This document shows positions 1 to 10,363 of a stretch of DNA of 64,000 nt, piece after piece. Both the position numbers and the translations under genes were made by a program. Origin of the DNA: Cryptomeria japonica. Its lineage: Eukaryota; Streptophyta; Pinopsida; Cupressales; Cupressaceae. The DNA is taken from NCBI RefSeq assembly GCF_030272615.1, contig NC_081414.1, positions 52,446,636-52,510,635 on the forward strand, in the 5' to 3' direction. Each line of letters begins with the position of its first letter. The stretch's first letter is position 1. The notes under the pieces were generated by a model that was not told the origin of the DNA, ran no database searches, and worked only from the letters and a program-made list of their open reading frames with translations.

Positions 1-349
1 GATAGCTTGGTTTGAAAAGGTTATGCACAAGAGGAAGGAGAAGATTATGGTGAGACTTTTTCACCAGTGGCAAGACTAGAAGGTGTTAGAACTTTACTTG
101 CATTTATAGCACATAAGAAATTCAAGGTATACCAGATGGATGTTAAGTTAGCATTTTTGAATGGGATACTGGAAGAAGTATATATTGAGCAATCAGATGG
201 TTATGATTTGACTGATGAGAAAGACATGGTATGCAAATTGCATAAGGATTTATATGGATTAAAGCAAGCACCAAGAGCATGGTATGAAAGTCTTCATACA
301 CATCTAATGAAGATAGACTTTCTGAGAATCAGTGATGATAGTAACATAT
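1..349 (+). pseudogene. Copia A copy 1 reverse transcriptase, N-terminal part, broken
   Basis: The frame from base 1 encodes the start of a Ty1/copia RT: the GYAQEEGEDYGETFSPVAR block, then YQMDVKLAFLNG and [13 protein letters not shown]. These are family-diagnostic RT motifs. A TGA at 13-15 interrupts the frame and the same codon is TGA in copy 2. The frame ends where the minus-strand GAG-only element begins at 350. The sequence resumes without loss at 8,216. Confidence 0.9.
345..349. repeat. Target-site duplication CATAT (left) of the GAG-only element
   Basis: CATAT at 345-349 matches CATAT at 8,211-8,215. The undisturbed paralogue in copy 2 (near 37,411) has a single CATAT here, which confirms both element boundaries. 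Confidence 0.95.
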
Positions 350-1619
350 TGTAAAGCGGAAAAATTGAACCCTAGTTGTTCTCCCCTCCCCAACTCCAAG
401 GAAAGAGAAGGGAGGTTACTAGGGTTGATGGTTTTCACTTAGGAGAGACTTTACATTCAAAAGAGGGGTTGAAACCAACAAGATCCAATCCCACACAATG
501 CAGGATTGGATTCTAAATGAGTTTCAAGGGTTGAGACATCAAGGATACCCTCTTTTGTAAAGAAATGTAGATAGAATGATTGAACTAGGAATGTATGTAG
601 AAGCAAGAAAGAATCGCTTGTAAACAGAGATAGGGATACGGGATGAAGCTGTGGACCTAGAATTAGCAGTAAAATGTCGAGATGGTGCTGTTTTGCAAAT
701 TTGAGTGAAATTTGATGGGAAGGTGACGCCCGGCGTGCACACGGTCCTCCGAAAAATCCATGAAACGAAGGTGGATCTGTTCATCTCTGCACAAGGATTC
801 CAGATCTTCAATTACAGCCGCGTACCTGCAACCTACACATAGAAAAGAGAGGACGATTGGGGGGTTAGGGATTAGGGGTTTGCGTTTAGGTCAAACCCCA
901 GTTTTGGAATTAACCAAGAAATGAGAATGTTGTAAATGTAAATGTTTGTAATGTAAACAAGTACTGATACCTTGTTGTAAGAATGTTTGTATTCTTACAT
1001 GCGAAGGTGTAATGTATGTAGTATGTTGTATGTTGTATGTGATCTCCTCTTCAATGGTTGAATCCTTGTCTTGAATGCAACACCTAGCCTTGAATGGAGA
1101 CTTAGAATGCTCAATTGCCTGAAGGAATGCTTGAATGCTTGAATGTTTGAATGTTTGAATATTGCTTCCGCATCTTGCTCTTGCTTATTTCCTTCCTTTT
1201 TCCTCCCTTTCTAGGAGAGGAAAAGTAGTTTATATACTTGTCAATTAGGGCTGATAGACTGATTTTCCCGACCTTAGGCCGACCTAGAAACAATATTTCC
1301 CGAATTGCAAACTTAAACACCCGATGCCCAAAAGAGACCGGGCCCAAAATAGGGCCAGGGACCAGGGCACTGGGCGCCATGGTCCTGGGGGACCAGGGCA
1401 CTGGGCGCCCTAATCCTGAAGGACCAGGGCACTGGGTGCCATGGTTCCACCTCTCGGGATAGCAAGGTGCAAGGAGGGATCATGCCAAGGTGCAGAAAAA
1501 TGCAGTTTTTGGTGTCACAAGCAGGTTTTGGGGTCTCCATTCAGGTTTAACGTTGCATCGCCATCGTGAAGACCCAAATGCAGTCAAAATTGCAATTGTT
1601 GCAATTTTAGGACGCTACA
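350..1619 (-). repeat. LTR of the GAG-only element (3' LTR in element sense)
   Basis: The 1,270-bp LTR is bounded by TGTAAAGCGG and GACGCTACA on the plus strand and matches 6,941-8,210 with scattered substitutions. It holds a GC-rich stretch of three imperfect units built on GGACCAGGGCACTGGGCGCC (about 1,358-1,445), a run of TTGAATGTT-like 9-mers near 1,125-1,160, and one copy of the GTGCACACGGTCCTC motif. The short ORFs inside are not supported as genes. Confidence 0.95.
1358..1445 (-). repeat. GC-rich three-unit tandem repeat inside the LTR
   Basis: Three imperfect units of roughly 30 bp, each containing GGACCAGGGC and CTGGG(C/T)GCC, stand out as a GC-rich island in an AT-rich LTR. The partner LTR has the same array at about 7,948-8,035, where it keeps more GCG. 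Units contain the palindromes GGCGCC and CCATGG. Confidence 0.8.
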
Positions 1620-1636
1620 TTTAGCCCCCACTTTAG
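1620..1636 (-). promoter_or_regulatory. Polypurine tract of the GAG-only element
   Basis: On the minus strand AAAGTGGGGGCTAAA lies immediately before the 3' LTR. This is the expected position and composition of the plus-strand primer. Confidence 0.8.
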
Positions 1637-2373
1637 CGGGAGTATAAGCGTATGCTGATACTTCCGGTAAAGTACAAGGAAACAACATTGAAAAACTTTC
1701 ACCACATCAAGGAGGCAAGATACACCAAGCCCCCAGTGGACTAAGGATCTTACGAATTCGATTGACAAAGTAAAAGGGAAGATCACGAGGGAGAACTATG
1801 ACTGTCAGTAGTAAGGTTCCCTCACTATGAGTCATGCAAGAAAGATATCAAAAATTTTCAAGGCAAAGCTAAATTTGTCAAGAAATTTTCAAGTATCTTG
1901 AAAAGATATGAACGGGATGTATGCCCCCCTACGTTAAAGTGATCGCACACGCCTCACTGGGGGTGATTGCTTTAAGGTAGTGATACATATAAGGAATGAG
2001 AAAGGAAAGGAGCACGTTATCACAAGGATTTAGCCCCCAAGTGTGAGATAAGCCCAAGGATAATAGACACAAAACACAAAGCACAAGGTGACTTCACTTT
2101 CCTTGGGGTCAGTATGCTGTATGATAATTCATGTATATCATATGTATGTATGCATAATTGTTCTTCATTCCCCAATCAAGGAAGGTCACTTAGAAGAAGG
2201 GAACACATGTGTCTTTTGAGTCAACATGAGAGAGACCAAAAGAGATCTCAATGTTTTGCATCGTCCTCAAGTAGACAACACTAAGGACAACAAATAGAAG
2301 AATGAGAGTAACACATAGAAGAAGTAAAAAAAGAGATCAAGAGAGGAGGAGAGAGTAGGCTATGCTAATGAAA
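1637..2373 (-). other. 3' untranslated stretch of the GAG-only element
   Basis: About 740 bp between the end of the proline-rich tail and the polypurine tract. I see no conserved domain, no RT-like sequence and no ORF of note. The expected pol segment is absent rather than merely decayed. Confidence 0.6.
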
Positions 2374-3186
2374 CTAGTCCAGGACGTCATCTACCCCCCG
2401 ATCTTGCTGATCAATATTTCGGGAAGGTAGGAAACACGCTAGAGGAGGAACATCCAACACAGTAGATGGAGCTATCACAAGATCCAAACAAGGGCTATGT
2501 TCATGTTCCAAGCCACGTTGTTCTTGTCTAGGAGCTAGGATTAGTTCTTTAGAAAATTCGTTAGATAAATGGTTATTAACATCAACATATTCATATTCAC
2601 TATCAGAATGAACAGAAGTAACATTTTCATCATGAATAACATTTTCATCTATATCATCATCAAGATTTATAAAAATAGGATCTTTAACTCGCACAGGATC
2701 AAGACCATCATACATCTTATGTTTAGGAGATTTTGGCTCAATTTTCGGTTGAGGAGAAAATGGAATAATACTGGCTGAAGGTGTTTTTGGGGATTGCAAA
2801 GTTTGAGAAGCAACTGCCTGAGCTCTAAGACGATGCTTTCATCGGCGTTCACGTGCAGAACGATTTCATCTAGTCTTAGTAGGAAGTTGAGAAGAGTGAG
2901 GAGGAGGAATGTTCTCATCCTTTTCATTTGGGTGTTTAGGTTGTGGTCTCTTAGGTTGAATAATAGGAGAAGAGGAAGGTCTCTTCTCTCCATAAGAGGA
3001 AGGAGGAGGAACTACTCCATATAAGGGAGGAATATTTGGTTTAGGAAGGAGACCAAGTCCATCATGACGAGGAGGTATAGGTCTACTTTTAGGAAGTTTA
3101 TTAGATATAGGCATAGTCACATTCATAGGGATGGGTTGGGAATCTTCTTGAGGAAAGACGTTAGTTTTATCTTTCAAAGGAAGAAC
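2374..3186 (-). pseudogene. Proline-rich tail downstream of gag-protease, frameshifted
   Basis: Downstream of the gag-protease stop, the minus strand carries overlapping frames (3,177-2,866 and 2,799-2,374) with proline-rich then acidic sequence, for example PPLYGVVPPPSS and HSDSEYEYVDV. They look like one former reading frame broken by frameshifts. I recognise no domain and assign no function. It could be an extended C-terminus of the gag-pro protein or a remnant of a protease-to-RT linker. Confidence 0.45.
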
Positions 3187-5754
3187 TTAATCTTTTTTCC
3201 ACTTTTGATAAGATTTGAAAAGATGATCACTTCGCGGAGGAAGAGATTGGAATTGTTTAGGCCAAAAGTAATCAATAGGAATGCTAGAAGTTCTTTCAGC
3301 TAGTTTAAAGAGGCTATGATTGATAGTAACAACTTCACCATTATGAGGAAATTTCAAGCACTTGTGAATAGGAGAAGCAATAGCTTTCATGGAAGATAGC
3401 CAAGGATAGCCTAGCTTCACACGAAATTGTTCGGATGATGGAATAATAGCAAAGCTCACATTAAGGGATTTGTTATGGACCTCAATAGGTAATGTAATAG
3501 AACCAATTGCAGGAGAAGAAAATGCATCCAATAATTTCACAACCACATTTGTTTCGTCATAGATCACTTGATTCAATTGCAAAGTAAAAATAAATTCTTC
3601 AGTAATGACATTAACCATGCAAGAAGGATCAATAAGCACTCCACGGCAAGGTGTATTCTTGACTTTTGCAACTATGTATAAAGGGCCATCAGGTGCCCTG
3701 ATAGTTTCACTGGAATCAAATGTGATGGAAGGTTCTTTAGGGATTTTCTGTTGCTCTACAAAGTTAATCACATTCAGAGTCATAGACACAAGATCATCAG
3801 ATGAGACAGAGGAATCATTAGTATCAATCACATTAGCGGTATGAGAAGGTAATGGATCAGTGAAAATATTAAGATTTTTGTTAGGAGGAGCTACAGATGT
3901 GTTTCCTTTATCATTCACACCAGAAACAGAGATAGTATTATTATCAATCAAATCTTGAATTTTACCCTTTAAAGCAAAACATTTTTCAGTATCATGCCCA
4001 GGATGACGATGAAATTGACAAAAAGATTTGTTATCAAAATAGGGTGAATTAATCTTTGTAGGATCTATTTGCTTTATAGGAGGGAGAGTAAGCACATTTT
4101 GTTCCAATAACTTATTCATAATACTATGCAATGATTCATTCAAAGGAGTAAACTTTCTTTCTTTCTTGAAAAACTTAGAAATAGGAGGCACACCTGATGC
4201 TGCATTCACATTGTTGTTGATGATGTTTTCATTGAATTTAATGGACTCTCTGCTCGGTTTAAACTTCCCAAATGGTTGTTGACTACTATCACCCTTATCA
4301 CTCGGAGCCATAGGATTTGCTTGTTCCATTTGACTCATAGTCAGTTGATAATTGTGAAGAGTTGCACACAACTGTTGGAAAGAAGTAAACTCAAAAAACA
4401 GAAGTTTTTCTCTAATATCTTTTTGTAAATTAGAAATAAAGATTCTTTGAATATCATTGTCAGGTACTAGAAAAGAAATTTGAGCATACAAATGCTTATA
4501 TCTACCAATGAAATCAGTCACTTTTTCTTTAACACCTTGTTTACAATGCATTAAATCAATCAAAGTAACTTTAGGACTTATATTGTTTTGAAATTGTTGA
4601 ATAAAAGCATTTGCAAGTTGTTTGAAAGAAGTAATAGAATAAGAAGACAACGAGCAATACCATTGTAGGGCTTTATCTCTTAATGTTCTAGTAAACAGTT
4701 TTGCAAGCAACCTTTGGTCATAAGTAAAATCCGTACATATTGTTTGAAATGTCTTAACATGTGTTAGAGGATCACCCTTACCATTATAAAGCTCCGAATG
4801 CAGGATTTCAACATGTTTAGGGGGGATAGCTCGAACAATGTCAAGAGAAAGTGGGCTTGCAACATCAAATGTGGGCACACTAAACTTAGATTGATTCATA
4901 GAGGCAATTTGTTGTTGTAAAGAAGAGACAGTTTGTGCAAGATTGTTAATGGTCGCTTCAGTCGAAGAGTTCATATTAGACGTGTTAGATTGTGATGGAG
5001 GTGTTATGTTATTGAAAGAAGGTAGAGAGTAAGGTGGTGGGACACTATGATAGTTAGTCATAGGAGATGATTGGAAAGGAGGAACACTACAAGGAGGAAT
5101 AGAATGATTAAATGAATTGCCCCCTTGCATCATGTTCATTTGTGGTGATATAATAGGAACACTCATTGAAGGAATGAATGAAGAAGTTGGATTGAATGAA
5201 GGAAGAGGGTTGATTGAAGAAGAGGGATTGCCCCCATGACTGGTGATCATAGGCGGAATGTCTTGTGTTGAAGTAGTCATTATGCTTGATGTAAAAGTAG
5301 GTATACTAGCAATAGGAATTGTCAAAGGAATAGAATGATTAACTTGAGTAGGAGGTTGTGTATAACCTAAAGTTTCGGCACAACTTTTCATAGGAATCAC
5401 ATTTGAATCCACAATGTGTGCAATACCACGCAAAATATCAATTCCATTTTTATCACTTTGAACCATACGTTTTAGACCCTCAATTAATGAAAGAGCTTCG
5501 CTATCGGGGTATTCTTGAGACATCCATTGTCGAAAATCATCAAATTGGTTATCCAATTTTGAAAGTTGTTCTACAGAAACCTCATGGAGAGCTTCTTCAT
5601 CATTAAGAGGATTAGAGGAATTACCCATGTCCTCGTTAAAAAGGCCATTCAAATTAGGTTCCATCTCCTCAGTAATTAAACCTTGGAAGGACTTAATTCT
5701 AAGGATTTGTCTAACGGGAATAGCATAAGTAGGGCTTATTGTTGTAAAACTCAT
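3187..5754 (-). CDS. Gag with C-terminal protease-like domain (855 aa), GAG-only element
   Basis: An uninterrupted 855-residue frame with a true ATG at 5,754. A Ser/Pro/Asn-rich N-terminal half is followed by the retrotransposon capsid fold region (around residues 310-460: YNGKGDPLTHVKTF, LRDKALQWYCSL), a C-x2-H-x4-H-x4-C finger (FCQFHRHPGHDTEKC, around 585-600), and a retropepsin-like region (around 690-810). Gag forms the particle. The protease-like part has LIDPSC where families have an Asp-Ser/Thr/Asp-Gly core, so it is probably inactive, but the later LGYPWL block is kept. An intact gag in an element with no pol is notable. It may still be translated, which I cannot test. Confidence 0.85.
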   Translation of the reverse strand: MSFTTISPTYAIPVRQILRIKSFQGLITEEMEPNLNGLFNEDMGNSSNPLNDEEALHEVSVEQLSKLDNQFDDFRQWMSQEYPDSEALSLIEGLKRMVQSDKNGIDILRGIAHIVDSNVIPMKSCAETLGYTQPPTQVNHSIPLTIPIASIPTFTSSIMTTSTQDIPPMITSHGGNPSSSINPLPSFNPTSSFIPSMSVPIISPQMNMMQGGNSFNHSIPPCSVPPFQSSPMTNYHSVPPPYSLPSFNNITPPSQSNTSNMNSSTEATINNLAQTVSSLQQQIASMNQSKFSVPTFDVASPLSLDIVRAIPPKHVEILHSELYNGKGDPLTHVKTFQTICTDFTYDQRLLAKLFTRTLRDKALQWYCSLSSYSITSFKQLANAFIQQFQNNISPKVTLIDLMHCKQGVKEKVTDFIGRYKHLYAQISFLVPDNDIQRIFISNLQKDIREKLLFFEFTSFQQLCATLHNYQLTMSQMEQANPMAPSDKGDSSQQPFGKFKPSRESIKFNENIINNNVNAASGVPPISKFFKKERKFTPLNESLHSIMNKLLEQNVLTLPPIKQIDPTKINSPYFDNKSFCQFHRHPGHDTEKCFALKGKIQDLIDNNTISVSGVNDKGNTSVAPPNKNLNIFTDPLPSHTANVIDTNDSSVSSDDLVSMTLNVINFVEQQKIPKEPSITFDSSETIRAPDGPLYIVAKVKNTPCRGVLIDPSCMVNVITEEFIFTLQLNQVIYDETNVVVKLLDAFSSPAIGSITLPIEVHNKSLNVSFAIIPSSEQFRVKLGYPWLSSMKAIASPIHKCLKFPHNGEVVTINHSLFKLAERTSSIPIDYFWPKQFQSLPPRSDHLFKSYQKWKKD

Positions 5755-6918
5755 GCACTAAAGAGAGAGAGAAGATTTTGAATTTTAGAGGTAGCAAATT
5801 TCAATAAAATTAGCCAATCTCCTAGAGTTAAGCTGTTAAATGCAATCAGGACAATCTCCCAAAATTTCAAAAAAAATGTCAGGGACCGTGGCGAACGGAG
5901 TGCACACGGTCCTCGCAACTTTTTTCAAAATTTACAGGGATGAAAGTTATGATGATTTTAAAGCTAATCTGAAAAAATTGAGTGATTTTACGATCTGTAG
6001 ATAGGCCAAATTAAAGTTGCAATCTCAAAATTGAACCCTACCAAGATTGTTGAAAAATGTAAAATTTGAATTTTGAAAAAAAGAGAGGGAAACTGAAATT
6101 TTGAATTATATGATTTTAGAGAGAATACCGAATGCAATGCAAGCTTCGAAATTTAAAAGTTGACTCGATTTCATGCAAAATTCAAATTTGAAAGTGGAAC
6201 TCAGAGTTGTTGCAATTAAACACTTAATTTTAGAAGTCACAAATTGTAAAAATTTGAATAAAGCATTGAAATTTTGAATGAATGCCAACACACTTTTCAG
6301 ATTTAGGACTGTAAGAAACACAATTTTGATAGGAGTTTTAATTTCAACAAATTTTTGAATGATTAGAAGCCTCAATCCAAGCAATCACTAGACCAATTTT
6401 GACTTTAATTTTGAAAGTGTTAGAATTGATAAAATCAGCCAAAATTCTGGATTTTAGCAAAAAAATACAGTAAGATCTAGCTCTCGAAATTTGAGAAAAA
6501 ATGTCGGAGACGATGGCGCTCGGGGTGCACACGGTCCTCGCAACTTTTTTCCAAATTTTCAGGGATGAGAGATATTGTGATTTTATTGCGGAATCCAAAG
6601 TTACAGCCGATTTGGAGGTGTTTTGATCAGTGAAATTATCAGTCAAAGGTTGAATCAAGAGGGTTTTAAAAATTAGGGTTTTGACATTTAACCACTTAAT
6701 TTTCAGAATTAAAGCACAAATATGAATTGACAATTTGCAATAGAAGGGTAGATCTGAAACAAGCATTAACAATTAAACATTTCACAAGCTTAATTAATAA
6801 AAAGAAAATTTTAGGGTTTTTATGCAATCAACCTCTAAAATTTGCAAAAGATCAAACATGGAAATGTAATTAAGGAAGCAAATTTTCAGATCTAACCATG
6901 AATAATCAGAATGAGGAT
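5755..6918 (-). other. Leader of the GAG-only element with duplicated GTGCAC module
   Basis: About 1.16 kb between the primer site and gag ATG, AT-rich and without a gene. It holds two diverged copies of a module of about 90 bp (near 5,870-5,960 and 6,497-6,590). Both contain GTGCACACGGTCCTCGCAAC followed by TTTTTT(C)AAATTT(T/A)CAGGGATGA. A third relative of the module lies in each LTR. See findings. Confidence 0.75.
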
Positions 6919-6937
6919 GTTCACGTCGGGTTCACCA
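6919..6937 (-). promoter_or_regulatory. Primer-binding site TGGTGAACCCGACGTGAAC
   Basis: On the minus strand this TGG-initiated 19-mer lies 3 nt inside the 5' LTR, as expected for tRNA priming. It differs at two positions from the primer site of the nested element at 27,808-27,826. I do not assign the tRNA. Confidence 0.85.
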
Positions 6938-6940
6938 AAA

Positions 6941-8210
6941 TGTAAAGCGGAAAAATTGAACCCTAGTTGTTCTCCCCTCCCCAACTCCGAGGAAAGAGAA
7001 GGGAGGTTACTAGGGTTGATGGTTTTCACTTAGGAGAGACTTTACATTCAAAAGAGGGGTTGAAACCCACAAGATCCAATCCCACACAATGCAGGATTGG
7101 ATTCTAAATGAGTTTCAAGGGTTGAGACATCAAGGATACCCTCTTTTGTAAAGAAATGTAGATAGAATGATTGAACTAGGAATGTATGTAGAAGCAAGAA
7201 AGATTCGCTTGTAAACAGAGATAGGGATACGGGATGAAGCTGCGGACCTAGAATTAGCAGTCAAATGTCGAGATGATGTTGTTCTGCAAATTTGAGTGAA
7301 ATTTGATGGGTACGTGGCGCTCGACGTGCACACGGTCCTCCGAAAAATCCACGAAACGAAGGTGGATCTGTTCATCTCTGCACAAGGATTCCAGATCTTC
7401 AATTACAGCCGCGTACCTGCAACCTACACATAGAAAAGAGAGGACGATTGGGGGGTTAGAGATTAGCGGTTTGCGTTTAGGTCAAACCCCAGTTTTGGAA
7501 TTAACCAAGAAATGAGAATGCTATAAATGTAAATGTTTGTAATGTAAACAAGTACTGATACCTTGTTGTAAGAATGTTTGTATTCTTACATGCGAAGGTG
7601 TAATGTATGTAGTATGTTGTATGTTGTATGTGATCTCCTCTTCAATGGATGAATCCTTGTCTTGAATGCAACACCTAGCCTTGAATGGAGACTTAGAATG
7701 CTCAACTGCTTGAAGGAATGCTTGAATGCTTGAATGTTTGAATGTTTGAATATTGCTTCCGCGTCTTGCTCTTGCTTATTTCCTTCCTTTTTCCTCCCTT
7801 TCTAGGAGAGGAAAATTAGTTTATATACTTGTCAATTAGGGCTGATAGACTGATTTTCCCGACCTTAGGCCAACCTAGAAACAATATTTCCTGATTTGCA
7901 AACTTAAAGACCCAATGCCCAAAAGAGACTGGGCCCAAAATAGGGCCAGGGACCAGGGCGCTGGGCGCCATGGTCCTGGGGGACCAGGGCGCTGGGCGTC
8001 CTAGGCCTAAAGGACCAGGGCGCTGGGCGCCATGGTCCCACCTCCCGGGACAGCAGGGTGCAAGGAGGGATCATGCAAAGGTGCAGAAAAATGCAGTTTT
8101 TGGTGTCAGAAGCAGGTTTCAGGGTCTCCATTCAGGTTTAACGTTGCATCGCCATCGTGAAGACCCAAATGCAATCGAAATTGCAAGTGTCACAATTTTA
8201 GGACGCTACA
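6941..8210 (-). repeat. LTR of the GAG-only element (5' LTR in element sense)
   Basis: The 1,270-bp partner of 350-1,619. It has identical length and the same internal features (GTGCAC motif near 7,326, GC-rich triple repeat, TTGAATGTT run). Differences are scattered substitutions, so insertion was followed by appreciable decay but no large indel. Confidence 0.95.
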
Positions 8211-8215
8211 CATAT

Positions 8216-9210
8216 ATCTCAAATCTGAAGGAGATAAAATATTGGTCAGAGAAATATTTGTAGATGATTTCATATTTGGAGGTAATGATGACATGAGCAA
8301 TAGTTTTGCAGATGAAATGAAAAATGAGTTTGAAATTTCTTTAGTGAGAGAAATAAAAAAATTCATAGGCTTGCAAATACAATAAATGAAGAGTGGTATT
8401 TGCGTCACACAGTCTAAGTATGTGAAAGAGGTCTTGAAGATATTTGGCATGAGTGACTATAAACCAATTGGGACACCAATGGTTATAGGTTGTATGTTGT
8501 CTAAGAAAGATGAATCCACAACTATTGATGAGAAGGAATGCATGGCAATGATCGGAAAATTGCACTAAGTTGTTCACAGCAGACCAGATATAGCTAATGC
8601 AGTTGGCATAGTTGCTAGATTCTAGAAGACTCCCAAGGAAACACATCTGATAGCAACCAAGAGGATTTTTAGATATTGTAAAGGTACTGTTGACTATGGA
8701 TTATGGTATCCATATGGAGGAAATTTTGACTTGAAGGTGTACACAGATGCAGATTGGGCAGGAAATGTTGATGACCGGAAAAGCACAACCGGCGGAGCAT
8801 TTTTTCTTGGAGGAAGACTTGTTTCATGGAGTAGTAAGAAGCAAAGTTGTATTTCACAATCTACTATTGAAGCTAAGTATGTTGCAACTTACATGAATTG
8901 TACTCAGGCTATCTTAATGAGGTACATTTTAGAAGGTTTTCAGATGAAGATTTCGGAAGCTATAAATATTTTATGTGATAATACAAGTGCCATAAATATT
9001 TCCAAGAACCTTGTTTTGCATGCACAAACCAAGCATATTGAATTGAAGTATCATTTCTTAAGTGAAAAAGTACAGAGTAAATATGTGATCTTGGAGCATG
9101 TTTCTACCAAGGAGAAGCTTGTAGATATCTTTACTAGACCTCTGCTTAATATTACTTTTGAGTATCTTAGAAGTCAGCTAGGGGTTGTACCCTTTCATGA
9201 GGTCAGCTAA
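8216..9210 (+). pseudogene. Copia A copy 1 RT C-terminal half and RNase H, broken
   Basis: Continues the frame interrupted at 349. The RT catalytic block is FVDDFIFGGND (around 8,255). The RNase H region starts at YTDADWAGN (about 8,740) with SCISQSTIEAKY, and the frame ends with the copia C-terminal block (TKHIELKYHFLSEKVQ, DIFTRPL) at 9,210. In-frame stops TAA 8,383-8,385, TAA 8,566-8,568 and TAG 8,623-8,625 are shared with copy 2, 29,200 bp downstream. Confidence 0.9.
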
Positions 9211-9428
9211 GCATGATGTAGATTACATAACTCTCGGAGCTACTTGCAAAATTTTAAAGAAGGATTGTTGTAGAAGTGGAGTTATTCCACAGTGGGAGCA
9301 TCAAGTTGCAGGTTGTTGATGCTGCACAGTGAAATTTGACATTACATGTTTTACTTTCAATTTGGCATTGTTGTCAAAGGGGGTCAAGAATTGATATTTG
9401 TATTGCCATAAATGCCAAAGAGGGAGAT
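9211..9428 (+). other. Copia A copy 1 3' untranslated region and polypurine tract
   Basis: About 200 bp of non-coding sequence matches 38,411-38,628. It ends in the purine run CCAAAGAGGGAGAT directly before the TGTTG start of the LTR. Confidence 0.8.
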
Positions 9429-9856
9429 TGTTGCCATTTGCATGAAGATTGCATTAATGATATGTTATGTTGTCATTGATGTCAATTAACCAGTAATGAT
9501 ATTGTTAATATTGTTGTAATATTGTTTTGTAACCAGTAGGAAGAATTTGTGGAGTGAACTGGTATTGCTATATATTGGAGAGTTGAACAGGTAACCGGTA
9601 AACTCTACCTGTTGTTTTTGATAAACCCTAACCAATTAAGTTTGGTGAATTGGTTATATTGGTTTATGATCTGATGATGAGCAAAAATGATTATGACATG
9701 TATGATTATTGTATGAAGACGATTTCAAGTGATTTTGGCGAGTTGTTGTAGCGGTTTTTTTCTAGGGAATGAGCAAGTATATTGTATATAATGTAAAGCA
9801 TGTGATGAGTTACTAAGTTCGATGACACGGTGATCAAGGAGTGATCAAGGTTTTCT
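9429..9856 (+). repeat. Copia A middle LTR, 3'-truncated
   Basis: Starts TGTTGCCATTTGCATG and matches the start of the LTR at 38,629 for about 430 bp, then stops after GTGATCAAGGTTTTC. The other LTR continues for nearly 1 kb more. It is therefore both the 3' LTR of copy 1 and what remains of a 5' LTR for copy 2. It carries the conserved 16-mer TTGTCATTGATGTCAA at 9,470-9,485. Confidence 0.8.
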
Positions 9857-10363
9857 TATTGTTGTTGATGGTGGTATCACTGATGAAGAAACTGATGGTG
9901 ATGCAAATGAAGATATTATGTTTGTAGCCATTAAAGAAGAGATATCAGACCAGAATGCATTAGTAGCCAGGATGGATAACTCTGATGATTGGATCATTCA
10001 TAGTGGTTGTTCACATCACATGACCGATGATCAGAGAAAATTTATTTCTTTGAAGGAATTTGATGGCGAAGTTGTAAGATTTGGTAATGACTCACCCTGC
10101 ATGGTTAAAGGTAAGGGAACTATTTCTCTTAATGGAAAGAGCAGTGTAGATGATGTCTACTGGGTGGAAGGTTTAAAGCACAATCTTTTGAGTGTGGCAC
10201 AACTTAATGACAAAGGACACCAATTGGATTTTAAGAATGGTATGTGCAAAATCTATGGCAGCAAAGGTGAACTAATTGCAACCGAGAAGAAAACTAAAGG
10301 TAACCTGTTTTACCTTAATCCTAAAGTTAGCAACTATTTAATTGCAAAGATAGATGATAGTTG
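9857..10363 (+). pseudogene. Copia A copy 2 gag end and protease, truncated
   Basis: The frame opens just after the broken LTR and encodes a copia protease. The active-site block reads WIIHSGCSHHM, with His where the catalytic Asp is expected, followed by LKHNLLSVAQLNDKGH. A TGA ends it where the integrase head (LWHRRFCHIN) begins. The capsid and zinc-knuckle parts are missing because of the deletion. Confidence 0.85.

Larger units (their letters stand above)
350..8210 (-). mobile_element. GAG-only Ty3-type LTR retrotransposon (TR-GAG-like), complete ends
   Basis: A complete 7,861-bp element with two 1,270-bp LTRs (TG...CA) and a 5-bp duplication CATAT. Read on the minus strand: LTR (8,210-6,941), primer site, about 1.2 kb leader, gag plus a protease-like domain, a proline-rich tail, polypurine tract, LTR (1,619-350). 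No RT, RNase H or integrase is visible in the 5.3-kb interior. The gag finger is C-x2-H-x4-H-x4-C, the variant also carried by the Tat-lineage element in this window. I infer a non-autonomous gag-bearing derivative of that broad lineage, of the kind called TR-GAG in plants. Confidence 0.85.

Noticed and set aside
539-811. Minus-strand 90-codon ORF, repeated at 7,130-7,402
   Set aside because: Lies within both LTRs of the GAG-only element. Its conservation is explained by LTR identity, and it has no recognisable domain.
9429-9856. Independent solo LTR
   Set aside because: It is preceded by copy 1 coding sequence and polypurine tract, so it is the 3' LTR of that copy, not a solo LTR.
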